Below, one piece after another: positions 8,799-17,730 of a stretch of DNA of 64,000 nt. This stretch comes from Muricoccus harenae (GTDB lineage Bacteria > Pseudomonadota > Alphaproteobacteria > Acetobacterales > Acetobacteraceae): NCBI RefSeq assembly GCF_009848505.1, contig NZ_WWDL01000014.1:50612-114611 (forward strand), given 5' to 3'. The notes beneath the pieces were generated by a model. The model saw only the letters and a list, made by a program, of their open reading frames with translations. It did not search any database and was not told the origin of the DNA. Each line of letters opens with the position of its first letter. Positions within the stretch are counted from its first letter, which is position 1. A program made the translations under genes and the position numbers.

Positions 8799-10939
8799 TC
8801 CATGGCGGCAGCAAGGTTGTCGGGCGTGAAGGGCATGGCGCGGGGCCGGATCCCGAGGGCGGCATGGATGCCGCTTGCGATGGCGGCGATGGTGGGGCCG
8901 AGCGATGGTTCCCCCGCCCCCAGCGGCGGTGCATCACGAGGGCCGATCAGCCGCACCTCCACCGCCGGCACCTCCGAGAAGCGCAGCACGGGGTATGCGT
9001 CCCAGCTGTCGGTGGTGACGTTCAGCCGATCGAAATGCACAGCTTCCTTGAGGGCGATGGAGGTCGCCTGGATGGCGCCGCCCTCGATCTGGTTGATCAC
9101 CCCGTCCGGATTGATCGCCTCGCCCACATCGGCCGCGATCCAGAGGCGGCGGCAGCGCACCACCTCGGCAGCTTCCACCTCCGCGGCCACCGCACACCAG
9201 CCGCCCGTGCCCTTGTAGCGCGCGACGGCGATGCCGGTGCCCACCCCTTCCCCGGCAGAGGCGCGCGGCCAGCCGCACATGGCTGCCACCTCGCGCAGCA
9301 CGGCGGCGGCGCGTGGATCGTCTTCCAGATGGCGCAGGCGAAAGGCGACGGAATCCTGGCCGATGCGTTCCGCCAGTTCCTCCATCACGGATTCCGTGGC
9401 CCATACATTCAGCAACGCCCCCAGACCGCGCAGGGCGGAGCTCCGGATGGGCATCTCCAGCAGGCGGTGCATCGAGACGTCGAGCGACGGCACGCGATAG
9501 CCCGGCACCGAATTTCGCTGCCCGCCACCACCGCCCGCCATCGGTGCATCGATCGCGACGGGATAGGTGAAGGGCGGATCGATATAGGCGGAGGACAGCA
9601 GCGTGGGATCCTTCGCCCGACCAGGCCGCGAGGAATGCCCATTGCCGCGCAGCACCGTCTGCCAGCGGCAAAGCATTCCCTCGGCATCCACCGCGGCTTC
9701 AATCTCTGCCAGCGCGGCGGGGGAATGCGGAGACCAGGCCAGTTCCTCCGCCCGGCTCCACAGCACGCGCACCGGGCGGCCAGGATGGGCGCGGGCGACC
9801 AGCGCGGCATCCAGCGCCACGTCGTCGGCGCCATTGTGGCCGTAGCAGCCGGCGCCCTCCACATGGCGTACCATGATCCGCTCCGGCTCCAATCCGAGCA
9901 CGGTCACGAGGTCCGCCCGCAGGTTGTAGATGCCCTGGCTGTGCGTCCACACCTCCACCGCGCCGTCCTGCCAGCGCGCGACGGCACAGGATGGGCCGAT
10001 CGAGCCATGGGCGAGGAAGGGCCGCTGGAAACGCGCGGAGACCACATGCGCGGCTGCCGGCGCCGGATCGTCACGCCGCGCAACCTCGCTGGGCTGGGCG
10101 GGCGTGGCTTCGATCCATGCGGCAAGTTGGCCCTCCTCCGGCAGCGACTCCCGCACATCCCAATGCGCGCGGGCAGCGACACGCGCGGCCGCTGCTTCGG
10201 CCACCCATTCCTCGGAGGCGATGATGGCCAGAAGGTTGCCCTGCCGCAGTACGGACGCATCGCCAGGCAAGGGCCCGTCGCGGAGTTCCACCAGCGTCGC
10301 CACGCGCGCCGGCGGGCGCACCATCCGCGCATGCAGCATCCCGGGCAACCGCAGGTCATGCAGGTAGCGGGCTACCCCGAAAACCTTGTCGGGCAGGTCC
10401 AGCCGCGCCACCGGCTGCCCCGCGATCCAGCGGGCAGATGCCGATTTGGGCGGCACGTCCCCCCGTGCCTCGACGTCCAGCAGCACCTCTTCGGCCTGCG
10501 CCCAGTAGGACCCGACCGCTTCTCCATCCGGGCGCTTGAAGACCCCATCCTCCACATGAAGCACCTCCGCCGCCACGCCGGCGCGTTGTGCGGCGAGGCG
10601 GAGATGAAGCGCCCGCGCCTCGGCGCAGGCATGGCGGATGGCGATGCCGCTTTCCTGAATGGACAGGCTGCCGGAGGTCACCCCTTCATTCGGGCTGCCG
10701 GGCGTGGAGGCAGCCAGGATCCGGACGCGCTGCGGCGCGATATCCAACTCATCTGCCGCGATCTGCGCCAGCGCCGTCAAAATGCCCTGGCCAATCTCCA
10801 CCTTGCCCGGCGTCACCGCCACGCTTCCATCGGCGGAGAAGCGCAGCCAGCGGAACAGGCGCGGCTCGGCGCGCAGGCTGCCGGGCAGGTCCGGGGCATT
10901 GCCCCCCTTCCCCATCGGGAAGCCGAAGGCGAGGTTCAC
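8795..10939 (-). CDS. Molybdopterin-binding subunit of a xanthine-dehydrogenase-family hydroxylase (IorB-like)
   Basis: The 714-residue protein carries the molybdenum-cofactor regions of isoquinoline 1-oxidoreductase/nicotinate-hydroxylase type large subunits: VTPGKVEIGQGILTALAQI early on, a glycine-rich GGGGGQR loop mid-protein, and GAGEPSLGPTIAAIASGI near the C-terminus, where the glutamate is the expected catalytic base. Such enzymes hydroxylate N-heterocycles or aldehydes using water. The GTG start overlaps the stop of the 2Fe-2S subunit gene. There is no separate FAD subunit, which fits the two-subunit IorAB type that passes electrons to a cytochrome. The substrate is unknown. Confidence 0.9.
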   Translation of the reverse strand: MNLAFGFPMGKGGNAPDLPGSLRAEPRLFRWLRFSADGSVAVTPGKVEIGQGILTALAQIAADELDIAPQRVRILAASTPGSPNEGVTSGSLSIQESGIAIRHACAEARALHLRLAAQRAGVAAEVLHVEDGVFKRPDGEAVGSYWAQAEEVLLDVEARGDVPPKSASARWIAGQPVARLDLPDKVFGVARYLHDLRLPGMLHARMVRPPARVATLVELRDGPLPGDASVLRQGNLLAIIASEEWVAEAAAARVAARAHWDVRESLPEEGQLAAWIEATPAQPSEVARRDDPAPAAAHVVSARFQRPFLAHGSIGPSCAVARWQDGAVEVWTHSQGIYNLRADLVTVLGLEPERIMVRHVEGAGCYGHNGADDVALDAALVARAHPGRPVRVLWSRAEELAWSPHSPAALAEIEAAVDAEGMLCRWQTVLRGNGHSSRPGRAKDPTLLSSAYIDPPFTYPVAIDAPMAGGGGGQRNSVPGYRVPSLDVSMHRLLEMPIRSSALRGLGALLNVWATESVMEELAERIGQDSVAFRLRHLEDDPRAAAVLREVAAMCGWPRASAGEGVGTGIAVARYKGTGGWCAVAAEVEAAEVVRCRRLWIAADVGEAINPDGVINQIEGGAIQATSIALKEAVHFDRLNVTTDSWDAYPVLRFSEVPAVEVRLIGPRDAPPLGAGEPSLGPTIAAIASGIHAALGIRPRAMPFTPDNLAAAME

Positions 10940-11412
10940 GCCACAGCCCCTGCGCGCATCTCCCGCGCCGCGCGGTGCACCGCGCGGATCATGCGGTTCT
11001 GCGCCCCGCAGCGGCAGAGATGCGGCTCCAGCGCCGCCCGCACCGCCACCTCATCCGGATCCGGATTCCGCGCCAGCAGCGCCGCCGCGCTGACCAGTAT
11101 GCCAGAGAGGCAATAGCCGCATTGCCCCGCCTGCTCCGCCAGGAAGGCTGCCTGCAGCGGATGCGGCGCCTCGGGCGTGCCCAGCCCCTCCACCGTGCCC
11201 AGGTGTCGTCCCGCCACGGCCTCCACCGGCAACGCGCAGGACGGGCGCGGCTCGCCATCCACAGTCACATAGCAGCAGCCGCAGGCCTCCTGCCCGCAAC
11301 CGAAGCGCGGGCCGCTCAGCCCGAGTGGCCCGCGCAGCGCATGCAGCAGCGTCATGCCCTCCGCCGCCTCCACCTCGGCCGGCACACCGTTGAGGGTGAA
11401 GGCGACCCGCAT
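10936..11412 (-). CDS. (2Fe-2S)-binding subunit of a molybdenum hydroxylase (IorA-like)
   Basis: A 158-residue protein with two iron-sulfur centres: a plant-ferredoxin-like set at C39, C44, C47 and C59 (GCGQEACGCC) and a second set in QCGYC (C98, C101) and LCRCG (C133, C135). This is the standard small subunit that carries electrons away from the molybdenum site. It starts directly after the stop of the upstream Bug gene with GAGG eight bases before the ATG. Its stop overlaps the large-subunit start, so the two are made together. Confidence 0.94.
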   Translation of the reverse strand: MRVAFTLNGVPAEVEAAEGMTLLHALRGPLGLSGPRFGCGQEACGCCYVTVDGEPRPSCALPVEAVAGRHLGTVEGLGTPEAPHPLQAAFLAEQAGQCGYCLSGILVSAAALLARNPDPDEVAVRAALEPHLCRCGAQNRMIRAVHRAAREMRAGAVA

Positions 11413-12390
11413 TTAGTTAACCTCGATCCGGGCCATGCGGACGTAGTTGCCCTGCGTCTCGACATCCTTGCGCAGGAAGCTGTCGAACGCGGCGATCGAC
11501 ATCGCCATGGGCTGCGCGCCCTGCTTCTCCATCGCGGCTTTCGTCTCGGGCCGGGACAGCCAGGCATTCACCGCGCCGTTCAGCTTCTCCACGACGGGGC
11601 GCGGCGCCTGCGCCGGCACCATAAGCCCGAGCCAGATCGAGGCCTCGTAACCCGGCAGACCGGCCTCCGCGACAGTCGGCAACTCCGGCATCAGCGGGTC
11701 GCGCCGCGGCCCGGTGGTCGCCAGCGCCTTCGCCCGCCCGCCCGCCACATGCGGCTGCATGGTGGGAATGGCGTCGAACATCATCGGCACCGTGCCGGAG
11801 ATGAGCGCCGTGCGGGCCTCGCCCGAGGAGCGGAAGGGAATGTGCTGGATCTCGATGCCCGCCATGGCGCGGAACACCTCGCCCGCGATGTGATACGGCG
11901 TGCCGGGGCCGGAGGAGGCGTAGTCGATCTTCCCAGGCTCCGCCTTTGCCTTCGCGATCAGCTCCGCCACGCTGTTCACGCCGAGCGAGGGGTGCACCGC
12001 CAGCACGTGATGCGCCACATTCACCGCCGCGGCCGCCCCCAGGTCCCGCAACAGCACATAGGGACGGTTCCGGATCAGCGTCTCGTTCGCCGTATGCGTG
12101 TTGGACATCATCAGGATCGTGTAGCCGTCGGGAGCCGCCTTCGCGACGGCATCCGTCCCGATCACCGCGCCTGCGCCGGGCCGGTTCTCCACGACGAATG
12201 GCTGGCCGAGGCTCTGCGACAGCGCTTCCGCCACGTTGCGTGCGGCAATGTCGGCGGAACCGCCCGCGCCGAAGGGCACGACGATCCGCACCGGCCGGTT
12301 CGGCCAGCCCGCATCCTGCGCGAGCGCGGGTGTGGCGAGGGCGCCAGCCGCGAGCGCCCCGAGCCCCCGCCGCGTAATGATGCCATTCAT
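11413..12390 (-). CDS. Bug/TctC-family periplasmic solute-binding protein
   Basis: A 325-residue binding protein with a twin-arginine-like leader (MNGIITRRGLGALAAGALA, cleavage probably after ALAQ) followed by [30 protein letters not shown] and LPTVAEAGLPGYE. The start at 12390 has AAGGAACGGA upstream and gives a clean signal peptide; the longer frame does not. Directly adjacent to the molybdenum hydroxylase small subunit, it probably delivers or senses the compound that enzyme hydroxylates. Confidence 0.93.
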   Translation of the reverse strand: MNGIITRRGLGALAAGALATPALAQDAGWPNRPVRIVVPFGAGGSADIAARNVAEALSQSLGQPFVVENRPGAGAVIGTDAVAKAAPDGYTILMMSNTHTANETLIRNRPYVLLRDLGAAAAVNVAHHVLAVHPSLGVNSVAELIAKAKAEPGKIDYASSGPGTPYHIAGEVFRAMAGIEIQHIPFRSSGEARTALISGTVPMMFDAIPTMQPHVAGGRAKALATTGPRRDPLMPELPTVAEAGLPGYEASIWLGLMVPAQAPRPVVEKLNGAVNAWLSRPETKAAMEKQGAQPMAMSIAAFDSFLRKDVETQGNYVRMARIEVN

Positions 12391-12424
12391 TGTTCCGTTC
12401 CTTCCCCAGCCCCTTGCGGGCCTG

Positions 12425-13402
12425 CTATTCGACCTTGCCGATCCGCTGCACGGCACGAACCAGCCGCGCGCTGTCCTCGCGAAAGAAGCGCTCGAACTCG
12501 GCGCCGTCCTGGTAGGCGATGGGGCTGCCAGCGGCCTCCATGGCGCGCTTCAGCGCATCGTCCTTCTCACAGACCTGGCGCAGCGCCTGACGCATGCGGT
12601 CCTGAACCGGCGCCGGTGTCGCGGCCGGCAGGAACACGCCCGCCCAGATGTAGAACTCCACATCCTTGTAGCCGAGCTCCATGAAGGTCGGCACATCCTC
12701 GAAGCCCTTGAGGCGCTCGCTGCCCCAGCTGGCCAGGGCCCGCAGGCGCCCTTCCCTCACATGCGGCACCGCCGGGCCGGGACCGGAGGACAGGGCGTCG
12801 ATCTGGCCCGCGAGCAGCGCCGTCAGGGCTGGGCCGCCGCCCTGGAAGGGCACATGCAGCAGGTCCAGATCGGCCGCGCCGGTGAACATCGCCATTGCGA
12901 CATGCAGGGTGGAGTAGTTGCCCGCCGAGCCATAGGTGATGGCGCCCGGCCGCTTCTTCGCATCTGCCACGAATTCCTCGACCGTCCGCCAGGGCGAGCT
13001 CGCCGGCACGAGCAGCACGGTCGGGTCGGCATTGATCCGCGCGATCGGGGCGAGCTGGTCTACGGTATAGGCCGGCGTGCGGCCCATGATCCGCTCGCTT
13101 TCCGGCAGCATGGCGAGGGAGGAGAGCGCCATCAGCGCCGTGTAGCCATCGGGCGCTGCCCGGGCCACGCTGGCCGTGCCGACGATGCCGCCGGCGCCCG
13201 GGCGGTTCACCACCGGCACGGCTTGGTTGAACACCCGCTCCAGCGCCGCCGCCACCGGGCGGGCCGTCACATCGGCCTGCCCGCCGGGCGGAAAGGCGAC
13301 GATCATCTGGACCGGCCGCGTGGGCCAGGCGCCCTGCGCATGCGCCGCGGGGATCAGCCCGACGGCACCCAGGGCCGCCATCAGGTCACGACGAAGCAGC
13401 AC
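12425..13402 (-). CDS. Bug/TctC-family periplasmic solute-binding protein
   Basis: A second binding protein in tandem with the previous one, 325 residues. It starts at a GTG with AGGAGGGA about six bases upstream, has a short leader ending AAHAQG, then WPTRPVQMIVAFPPGGQAD and VVNRPGAGGIVGTASVA. The two neighbours differ clearly in sequence, so they are paralogues rather than a recent duplication and may bind different ligands. No permease genes accompany them. Confidence 0.93.
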   Translation of the reverse strand: MLLRRDLMAALGAVGLIPAAHAQGAWPTRPVQMIVAFPPGGQADVTARPVAAALERVFNQAVPVVNRPGAGGIVGTASVARAAPDGYTALMALSSLAMLPESERIMGRTPAYTVDQLAPIARINADPTVLLVPASSPWRTVEEFVADAKKRPGAITYGSAGNYSTLHVAMAMFTGAADLDLLHVPFQGGGPALTALLAGQIDALSSGPGPAVPHVREGRLRALASWGSERLKGFEDVPTFMELGYKDVEFYIWAGVFLPAATPAPVQDRMRQALRQVCEKDDALKRAMEAAGSPIAYQDGAEFERFFREDSARLVRAVQRIGKVE

Positions 13403-13415
13403 GACTATCCCTCCT

Positions 13416-13435
13416 GCGGATGGCCGGCCATCCGC
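13416..13435. repeat. Perfect 20-bp palindrome upstream of a Bug gene
   Basis: GCGGATGGCC is followed immediately by its reverse complement, with no spacer. It lies between the stop of the fumarylacetoacetase-family gene and the start of the Bug gene at 13402, only 14 bp before the latter. It may be part of a terminator for the upstream gene, an operator, or a dispersed repeat; sequence alone cannot decide. Confidence 0.6.
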
Positions 13436-13528
13436 CTTTCCCGAACAGCGGGAGACTGGGGTGGTCTTTTGCCAGCCCTCGATCTCCCTTTCCTCAGCCG
13501 ATGGCGCGCCATATCGGCGCGCCGGCCG

Positions 13529-14443
13529 TCACGCGGCGCCGCGCAGCGCCGCCACGTCCACCTTGCGCAGCGTGTTCCGGATCCGGCCGATGCCCTCGAT
13601 CGCGCATTCCACGACATCGCCATCCCGCAGGAATCGCGGCGGCTTGAAGCCGATGCCCACGCCCTCCGGCGTGCCGGTGGCGATCACGTCGCCCGGCAGG
13701 AGCGCCATGCTGAGCGAGATCGTCTCGATCAGGGTAGGGATGTCGAAGATCAAGTCGTCGGTAATGGCGTCCTGGCGCTTCTCGCCGTTCACATGGCAGG
13801 TCACGCGCATGCCGCGCGCATCCAGTTCGTCCGCGGTCACGATCCAGGGACCCATCGGGCAGAAGCCGTCAATGCCCTTCCCCAGCAGCCACTGCTTGTG
13901 CTTGCCCTGCAAGTCGCGCGCGGTGACGTCGTTCACCACCGTGTAGCCGAAGACATGCGCCATGGCCGAAGCCTTCGGGATGCAGCGCCCGCCGCGCCCG
14001 ATCACCACCGCAAGCTCCGCCTCGTAATCCACCTCGGCGTCCAGTCCAGGCACCAGCGGGATGTCGTCCCAGGGGCCGGAGACGGAGGTGAAGGGCTTGG
14101 TGAAGATGATGGGTGCCTTTGGGATGGCATCCGCCGCACTGGTCGAGGAGGAGTCGTAGCCACTGCCGGCAAATTCCCGCGCATGGGCATGATAGTTCTT
14201 GCCGACGCAGAAGATGTTGCGGGGCGGGGCTGGCAGCGGCGCCAGAAGCATCGCCTCGTCGAGCGCCTCGCCCTCGCCCTTGGGCTCCGGAAGTGTGGCG
14301 CCGCCGGACAGGGCGGCGATCAGCGCCGTCATCTCCGTCGGCAGGTTCGGGGCCAGCGTCTCCACCGGCCAGAAGCGGGTGCCCGTGGCATCGACGCGCA
14401 CCAGGCGCGCTGCGCCACCCTGCTTCACCATCGCGAGCTTCAT
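13529..14443 (-). CDS. Fumarylacetoacetate hydrolase family protein
   Basis: The 304-residue protein has the FAA-hydrolase catalytic domain from about residue 80: NIFCVGKNYHAHAREF, then DYEAELAVVIG, whose acidic residues are the expected metal ligands, and VVNDVTARDLQ. Members hydrolyse or decarboxylate ring-cleavage products such as acylpyruvates and 2-oxohept-enedioates. It is the first gene of the minus-strand catabolic block and diverges from a GntR regulator, making it the likely target of that regulator. The N-terminal ~75 residues match the family's usual small extra domain. Confidence 0.92.
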   Translation of the reverse strand: MKLAMVKQGGAARLVRVDATGTRFWPVETLAPNLPTEMTALIAALSGGATLPEPKGEGEALDEAMLLAPLPAPPRNIFCVGKNYHAHAREFAGSGYDSSSTSAADAIPKAPIIFTKPFTSVSGPWDDIPLVPGLDAEVDYEAELAVVIGRGGRCIPKASAMAHVFGYTVVNDVTARDLQGKHKQWLLGKGIDGFCPMGPWIVTADELDARGMRVTCHVNGEKRQDAITDDLIFDIPTLIETISLSMALLPGDVIATGTPEGVGIGFKPPRFLRDGDVVECAIEGIGRIRNTLRKVDVAALRGAA

Positions 14444-14535
14444 ACCGGCAATCCTATACCAATTCCGCTTTTATGTGATCCAATTCTTCGTTATGGTCCT
14501 CTGATTGGTTGGACAGGTCAATACCTTTGGATGAT
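14444..14535. promoter_or_regulatory. Divergent control region between FAA hydrolase and GntR genes
   Basis: This stretch is markedly more A+T-rich than its surroundings and must contain the promoters of both divergent genes. It holds two direct copies of CCAATTC at 14459 and 14480, exactly 21 bp (two helical turns) apart, and an inverted ATTGG at 14504-14508. Repeats in this arrangement could be the operator of the adjacent GntR protein. No convincing -35/-10 pair was assigned. Confidence 0.35.
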
Positions 14536-15222
14536 ATGCCCGCCCCCGCTCTAGAGAGCGTTAAGGACCTCCGCGGCGCCGCGGCCCTTCGCGATGTGCT
14601 GGGAGAAGAGCTGCGCGCCGATCGCTGGCGCGTGGGCGAGAGGCTGCCGACGGAACGCGAGTTGGGCGCGCGCTACGGCGTTGCCCGCAACACGGTGCGC
14701 CGAGCGCTGGCCGCGCTGGAATCCCAGGGCCTGATCCACCGCCATGTCGGCCGCGGCACCTTCCGCAGCGCCCCACCGGGCGCGGCGCCGACCGGTGATG
14801 AATCCCTCAGCCCCTCCGATGTGGTGGAATGCCGCTTGATCTTCGAGCCGGAGATGATCTCCCTGGCCGTCGCGCGTGCCACCCAGGCCGATATCGCCCG
14901 CATGGCTGAATGCCTCCGTGGCACCGACGAAGCCACAGATCTTACAGCCTTCGAGCATTGGGATGCCGAGTTGCACGATGCCTTCGCGCTCGGCACGCAT
15001 AACGGCGCCGTCCTCGCCATGTCACGTTCCCTCGGACGCGTGCGAGAGCGGACGGATTGGGGTCAGCTCAAGGCGCGCGGCAACACGGCCGACCGGCGCG
15101 CGGTCCTTCAGGAACAGCACCATGCGATGGTGGACGCGGTGCGCCAGCGTGACCGCGCGGCGGCACGGCGCGTCATGCGCGAGCATATCCTCTTCGTGCA
15201 GGGCTATATGTTTGGGGATTAG
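14536..15222 (+). CDS. GntR-family transcriptional regulator, FadR/FCD type
   Basis: A 228-residue regulator: N-terminal winged helix (LPTERELGARYGVARNTVRRALAAL, about residues 40-64, then GLIHRHVGRGTF) and a C-terminal all-helical FCD ligand domain with metal-binding histidines in ELHDAF, EQHHAMVDA and MREHI. Such proteins usually repress catabolic genes and are released by an organic acid. The ATG at 14536 is used; a TTG at 14509 is possible, and neither has a good ribosome site. It diverges from the FAA-hydrolase gene, whose operon it probably controls. Confidence 0.9.
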   Translation: MPAPALESVKDLRGAAALRDVLGEELRADRWRVGERLPTERELGARYGVARNTVRRALAALESQGLIHRHVGRGTFRSAPPGAAPTGDESLSPSDVVECRLIFEPEMISLAVARATQADIARMAECLRGTDEATDLTAFEHWDAELHDAFALGTHNGAVLAMSRSLGRVRERTDWGQLKARGNTADRRAVLQEQHHAMVDAVRQRDRAAARRVMREHILFVQGYMFGD

Positions 15223-16022
15223 CCGAAGAGCGCGGCGATCCGGTCGATCAGGGCCTCGTCGCGCAACAGCGTGAAATGGTCGGCCCCTTCCACGACCAAT
15301 TGCTCCGCCTTGTTTCCGGCCGCCGTCCAGGCCTGGTGCATCCGCGCCGTCTGGTCACGAAATCCCGGCGTCTCCCCTCCCCCGACCGCAAAGAGCGCGG
15401 GCGGCAAGCCGCCCCGCACGCGCCACAGCGGTGAAACAGCCTTGGCGGTCGGACGGTCCAGCCCGAGCCTCTCGTTCAGCGGCGTGTCCAGCAACGGTTG
15501 CAGATCGAACACACCGCTCAGTGCCGCAATGGCGGCCACGGGTGATGGGCCGGCCCAATCCGCCATCGCCAACTCTGCGGCGATCTGCCCGCCGGCCGAA
15601 TGCCCGGCCGCCACAAGGCGCTCTCCGCCCCTTCCCAGGCTGGCCGCATGCTGCAGCACCACCGGAACTGCGCGGCGGGTCGATTCCAGCAGGACGGGCA
15701 GCGTTACATCCGGACAGAGCGGGTAGTTCACCAGCGCCACATCCAGCCCGTGCGCGAGGAAATGCGGCGCAAGGAAGCGGAACTGCGCCTTGTCGCGCGA
15801 TTGCCAGTAGCCGGCATGAAAATAGGCCAGCGTGCCGCGCCATGGCCCGGATACCGCATAGAAGTCAAAGCGCTCACGCGGATGCTGGCCATAGGTAACA
15901 TCAAGCTCCGGGCAATAGGCCGCGAGGGATTCATCCCCCTCCCGCTCGAAGGCGGCGATCAGCGCGCCATGCCCGGGGCGGAACTGGCCGGTCATGTATT
16001 GCTGGACCGGGTCGTCCGTCAT
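15219..16022 (-). CDS. Alpha/beta hydrolase, kynurenine-formamidase-like
   Basis: A 267-residue esterase-like protein with an oxyanion motif FHAGYW (about residues 67-72), comparable to the HGGYW of bacterial kynurenine formamidases, a nucleophile elbow GHSAGG (about 139-144), and a late catalytic histidine in GADHFTLL. It overlaps the upstream FAD monooxygenase gene by 4 bp and converges on the GntR gene with overlapping stops. An aromatic amide or ester cleaved after flavin-dependent hydroxylation is a plausible substrate, but this is inference. Confidence 0.85.
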   Translation of the reverse strand: MTDDPVQQYMTGQFRPGHGALIAAFEREGDESLAAYCPELDVTYGQHPRERFDFYAVSGPWRGTLAYFHAGYWQSRDKAQFRFLAPHFLAHGLDVALVNYPLCPDVTLPVLLESTRRAVPVVLQHAASLGRGGERLVAAGHSAGGQIAAELAMADWAGPSPVAAIAALSGVFDLQPLLDTPLNERLGLDRPTAKAVSPLWRVRGGLPPALFAVGGGETPGFRDQTARMHQAWTAAGNKAEQLVVEGADHFTLLRDEALIDRIAALFG

Positions 16023-17248
16023 GCCGGCTTGGCCACGGCGAAACCTGCCAGCTGCGCGTAGCCGCGGACAATCCCCTCCAGCTCCTCGGCCGTGGCCACA
16101 TCGCCGATCCGGGTGAAACCCTTCGGCGCGCGTTCCGCGATCACGTCGACGACGCGCTCCGGACCGCCGACGCGGTTCGAACGCACCACCGCCGCCGTCG
16201 CCGGCAGACGCTCCGCCTCATAGGCGGCAAGCGCCTCCGCCACCGGCATCCGCGTCAACAAGTCTGCCAGGCAGCGCGCATCGAGGATCGCCTGGGACGC
16301 GCCGTTGGAGCCCACCGGATACATGGGATGCGCCGCATCCCCGAGCAGCGTCACGGCGCCCTGCGTCCACCAGGGCAACGGGTCGCGGTCGCACATCGGG
16401 TATTCGAAGATCTCGGCCGTTGCCCGGATCATGGCGCCCACATCGATGAAGGGCAGGTCCAATCGCTCCACCAGATGCCGGAAATCCGCGTACTGTCCAC
16501 GGCGGGACCAGTTCTCCCGCTTCGGCGGCGGCTCGCCCGGCTGGCCGGTGCGGGCATAGATAACCCAGTTCGTCAGCCGCGTTTCCGGCGTCCCGCCCAG
16601 CGCGATCGGATAAAGCACCAGCTTCGCCACAGCATCGCCGGCGATGACCATGGACTCCCCATCCCCGAAGGCCGGCCAGTCCAGCGCGCCGCGCCACATC
16701 TGAATGCCGTTCCAACGGATGCCCGGATCCTCCGGATGCAGCGTTGCGCGCAGGGTAGAATGGATGCCATCCGCCCCGATCAGCGCATCGCCGATCTCCT
16801 CTGACTCGCTTCCATCGGCGGAGCGGAAACGCGCGACGACCTTGTCGCCATCCGGCGCAAAGCTCACCAGCCGGCGATCGGAGCGCGGCGCCGCCTCCCC
16901 GAGCCGTTCCATCGCGGCCTGCCACAGCATCGCCTGCAACCTGCCGCGATGAATGGAGAATTGCGGGACCTCATGTCCCGCATGCAGCCCGCGCGCTTCC
17001 GACCAGATCTCCTGGCCGAGATGATTGGCATAGGTGAGCCGGCGCGTGCGGATCGCGATCTCGTCCAGCCGCGGAAGCAGCCCCAGCGCGGCCAGCTCCC
17101 GCACCGAATGCGGCAGGGCGTTGATGCCGACGCCGAAGGGGCGCACCTCCGCTGCCGCCTCGAGGACCTGGCCCTCGATGCCCTTCTCCCGCAGCATCAG
17201 CGCGAGCGTCAGCCCACCAACGCCGCCGCCCGCGATCAGGATCCGCAT
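16019..17248 (-). CDS. FAD-dependent monooxygenase, salicylate-hydroxylase-like
   Basis: The 409-residue protein has an N-terminal dinucleotide-binding motif AGGGVGGLTLAL (residues 6-17), a central DALIGADGIHS (DG motif) and the C-terminal flavin-binding GDAAHPMYPVGSNGASQ. This set defines class A flavoprotein aromatic hydroxylases, which add one oxygen atom to an aromatic ring using NAD(P)H. It sits between a cupin gene and a hydrolase gene and is followed in the opposite direction of flow by a Liv-type importer, so the unit probably imports and hydroxylates an aromatic compound. Confidence 0.9.
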   Translation of the reverse strand: MRILIAGGGVGGLTLALMLREKGIEGQVLEAAAEVRPFGVGINALPHSVRELAALGLLPRLDEIAIRTRRLTYANHLGQEIWSEARGLHAGHEVPQFSIHRGRLQAMLWQAAMERLGEAAPRSDRRLVSFAPDGDKVVARFRSADGSESEEIGDALIGADGIHSTLRATLHPEDPGIRWNGIQMWRGALDWPAFGDGESMVIAGDAVAKLVLYPIALGGTPETRLTNWVIYARTGQPGEPPPKRENWSRRGQYADFRHLVERLDLPFIDVGAMIRATAEIFEYPMCDRDPLPWWTQGAVTLLGDAAHPMYPVGSNGASQAILDARCLADLLTRMPVAEALAAYEAERLPATAAVVRSNRVGGPERVVDVIAERAPKGFTRIGDVATAEELEGIVRGYAQLAGFAVAKPA

Positions 17249-17271
17249 GCTCGCCCCTCAGCCCCCGGGTC

Positions 17272-17718
17272 TCAGGCTTCCGCCGGCGGGGGCAGGAAGT
17301 GGATGTTGTGCTCCGCCGAGATGCGCACAACGTCCGGCGGGTTGGTAAGCCCGTCCAGCTTCACAAACAGGTCGTAGAGCCGGCGCGACGGAGCAACCCA
17401 GAACAGCGCCCGCGTGTTCGCGCCACTGTTGTTGAAGATGCCATGGGTGGAGCCCATCGGCATGCGGATCAGGTCACCCGCCTTGGCGTGCAGCTTCTCG
17501 CCATCCAGCATCAGCTCGAACTCGCCCTCGAGCACGCGGATAAACTCGTCCTGGTCCGGGTGGATATGCGGCGGCACGAAGGTGCCAGACGGAAAGAGTG
17601 TGTCGAAGGCGAACGAGGACTCGGAAAGCTGCACAGGCTTGTAGGTCTGGCCCATGATGTTCCACGAGACCCCTTCGAGCCCTTCGCCCGCACGGGTGAT
17701 TCCAGCTTCGGCTGCCAT
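17272..17718 (-). CDS. Cupin-domain protein
   Basis: A single-cupin protein of 148 residues. The first cupin motif is visible as PPHIHPDQDEFIRVLEGEFE (metal ligands in HIHxxxxE), and the second near MPMGSTHGIFNNSG. Small cupins of this kind are quercetin-dioxygenase-like or act as metal-binding isomerases and sensors. It is placed between the ABC transporter and the FAD monooxygenase, so a role in the same aromatic pathway is likely. The reaction is unknown. Confidence 0.88.
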   Translation of the reverse strand: MAAEAGITRAGEGLEGVSWNIMGQTYKPVQLSESSFAFDTLFPSGTFVPPHIHPDQDEFIRVLEGEFELMLDGEKLHAKAGDLIRMPMGSTHGIFNNSGANTRALFWVAPSRRLYDLFVKLDGLTNPPDVVRISAEHNIHFLPPPAEA

Positions 17719-17730
17719 GATGCGTTCCTC

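Noticed and set aside
8864..11116. 750-codon plus-strand open frame opposite the molybdenum hydroxylase genes
   Set aside because: It is an antisense shadow of a GC-rich gene: arginine-, histidine- and glycine-rich with no domain, while the minus strand encodes clear enzyme motifs.
12236..14554. 772-codon plus-strand open frame opposite two Bug genes and the FAA hydrolase
   Set aside because: Composition is that of reverse-strand translation and it spans three well-supported genes on the other strand.
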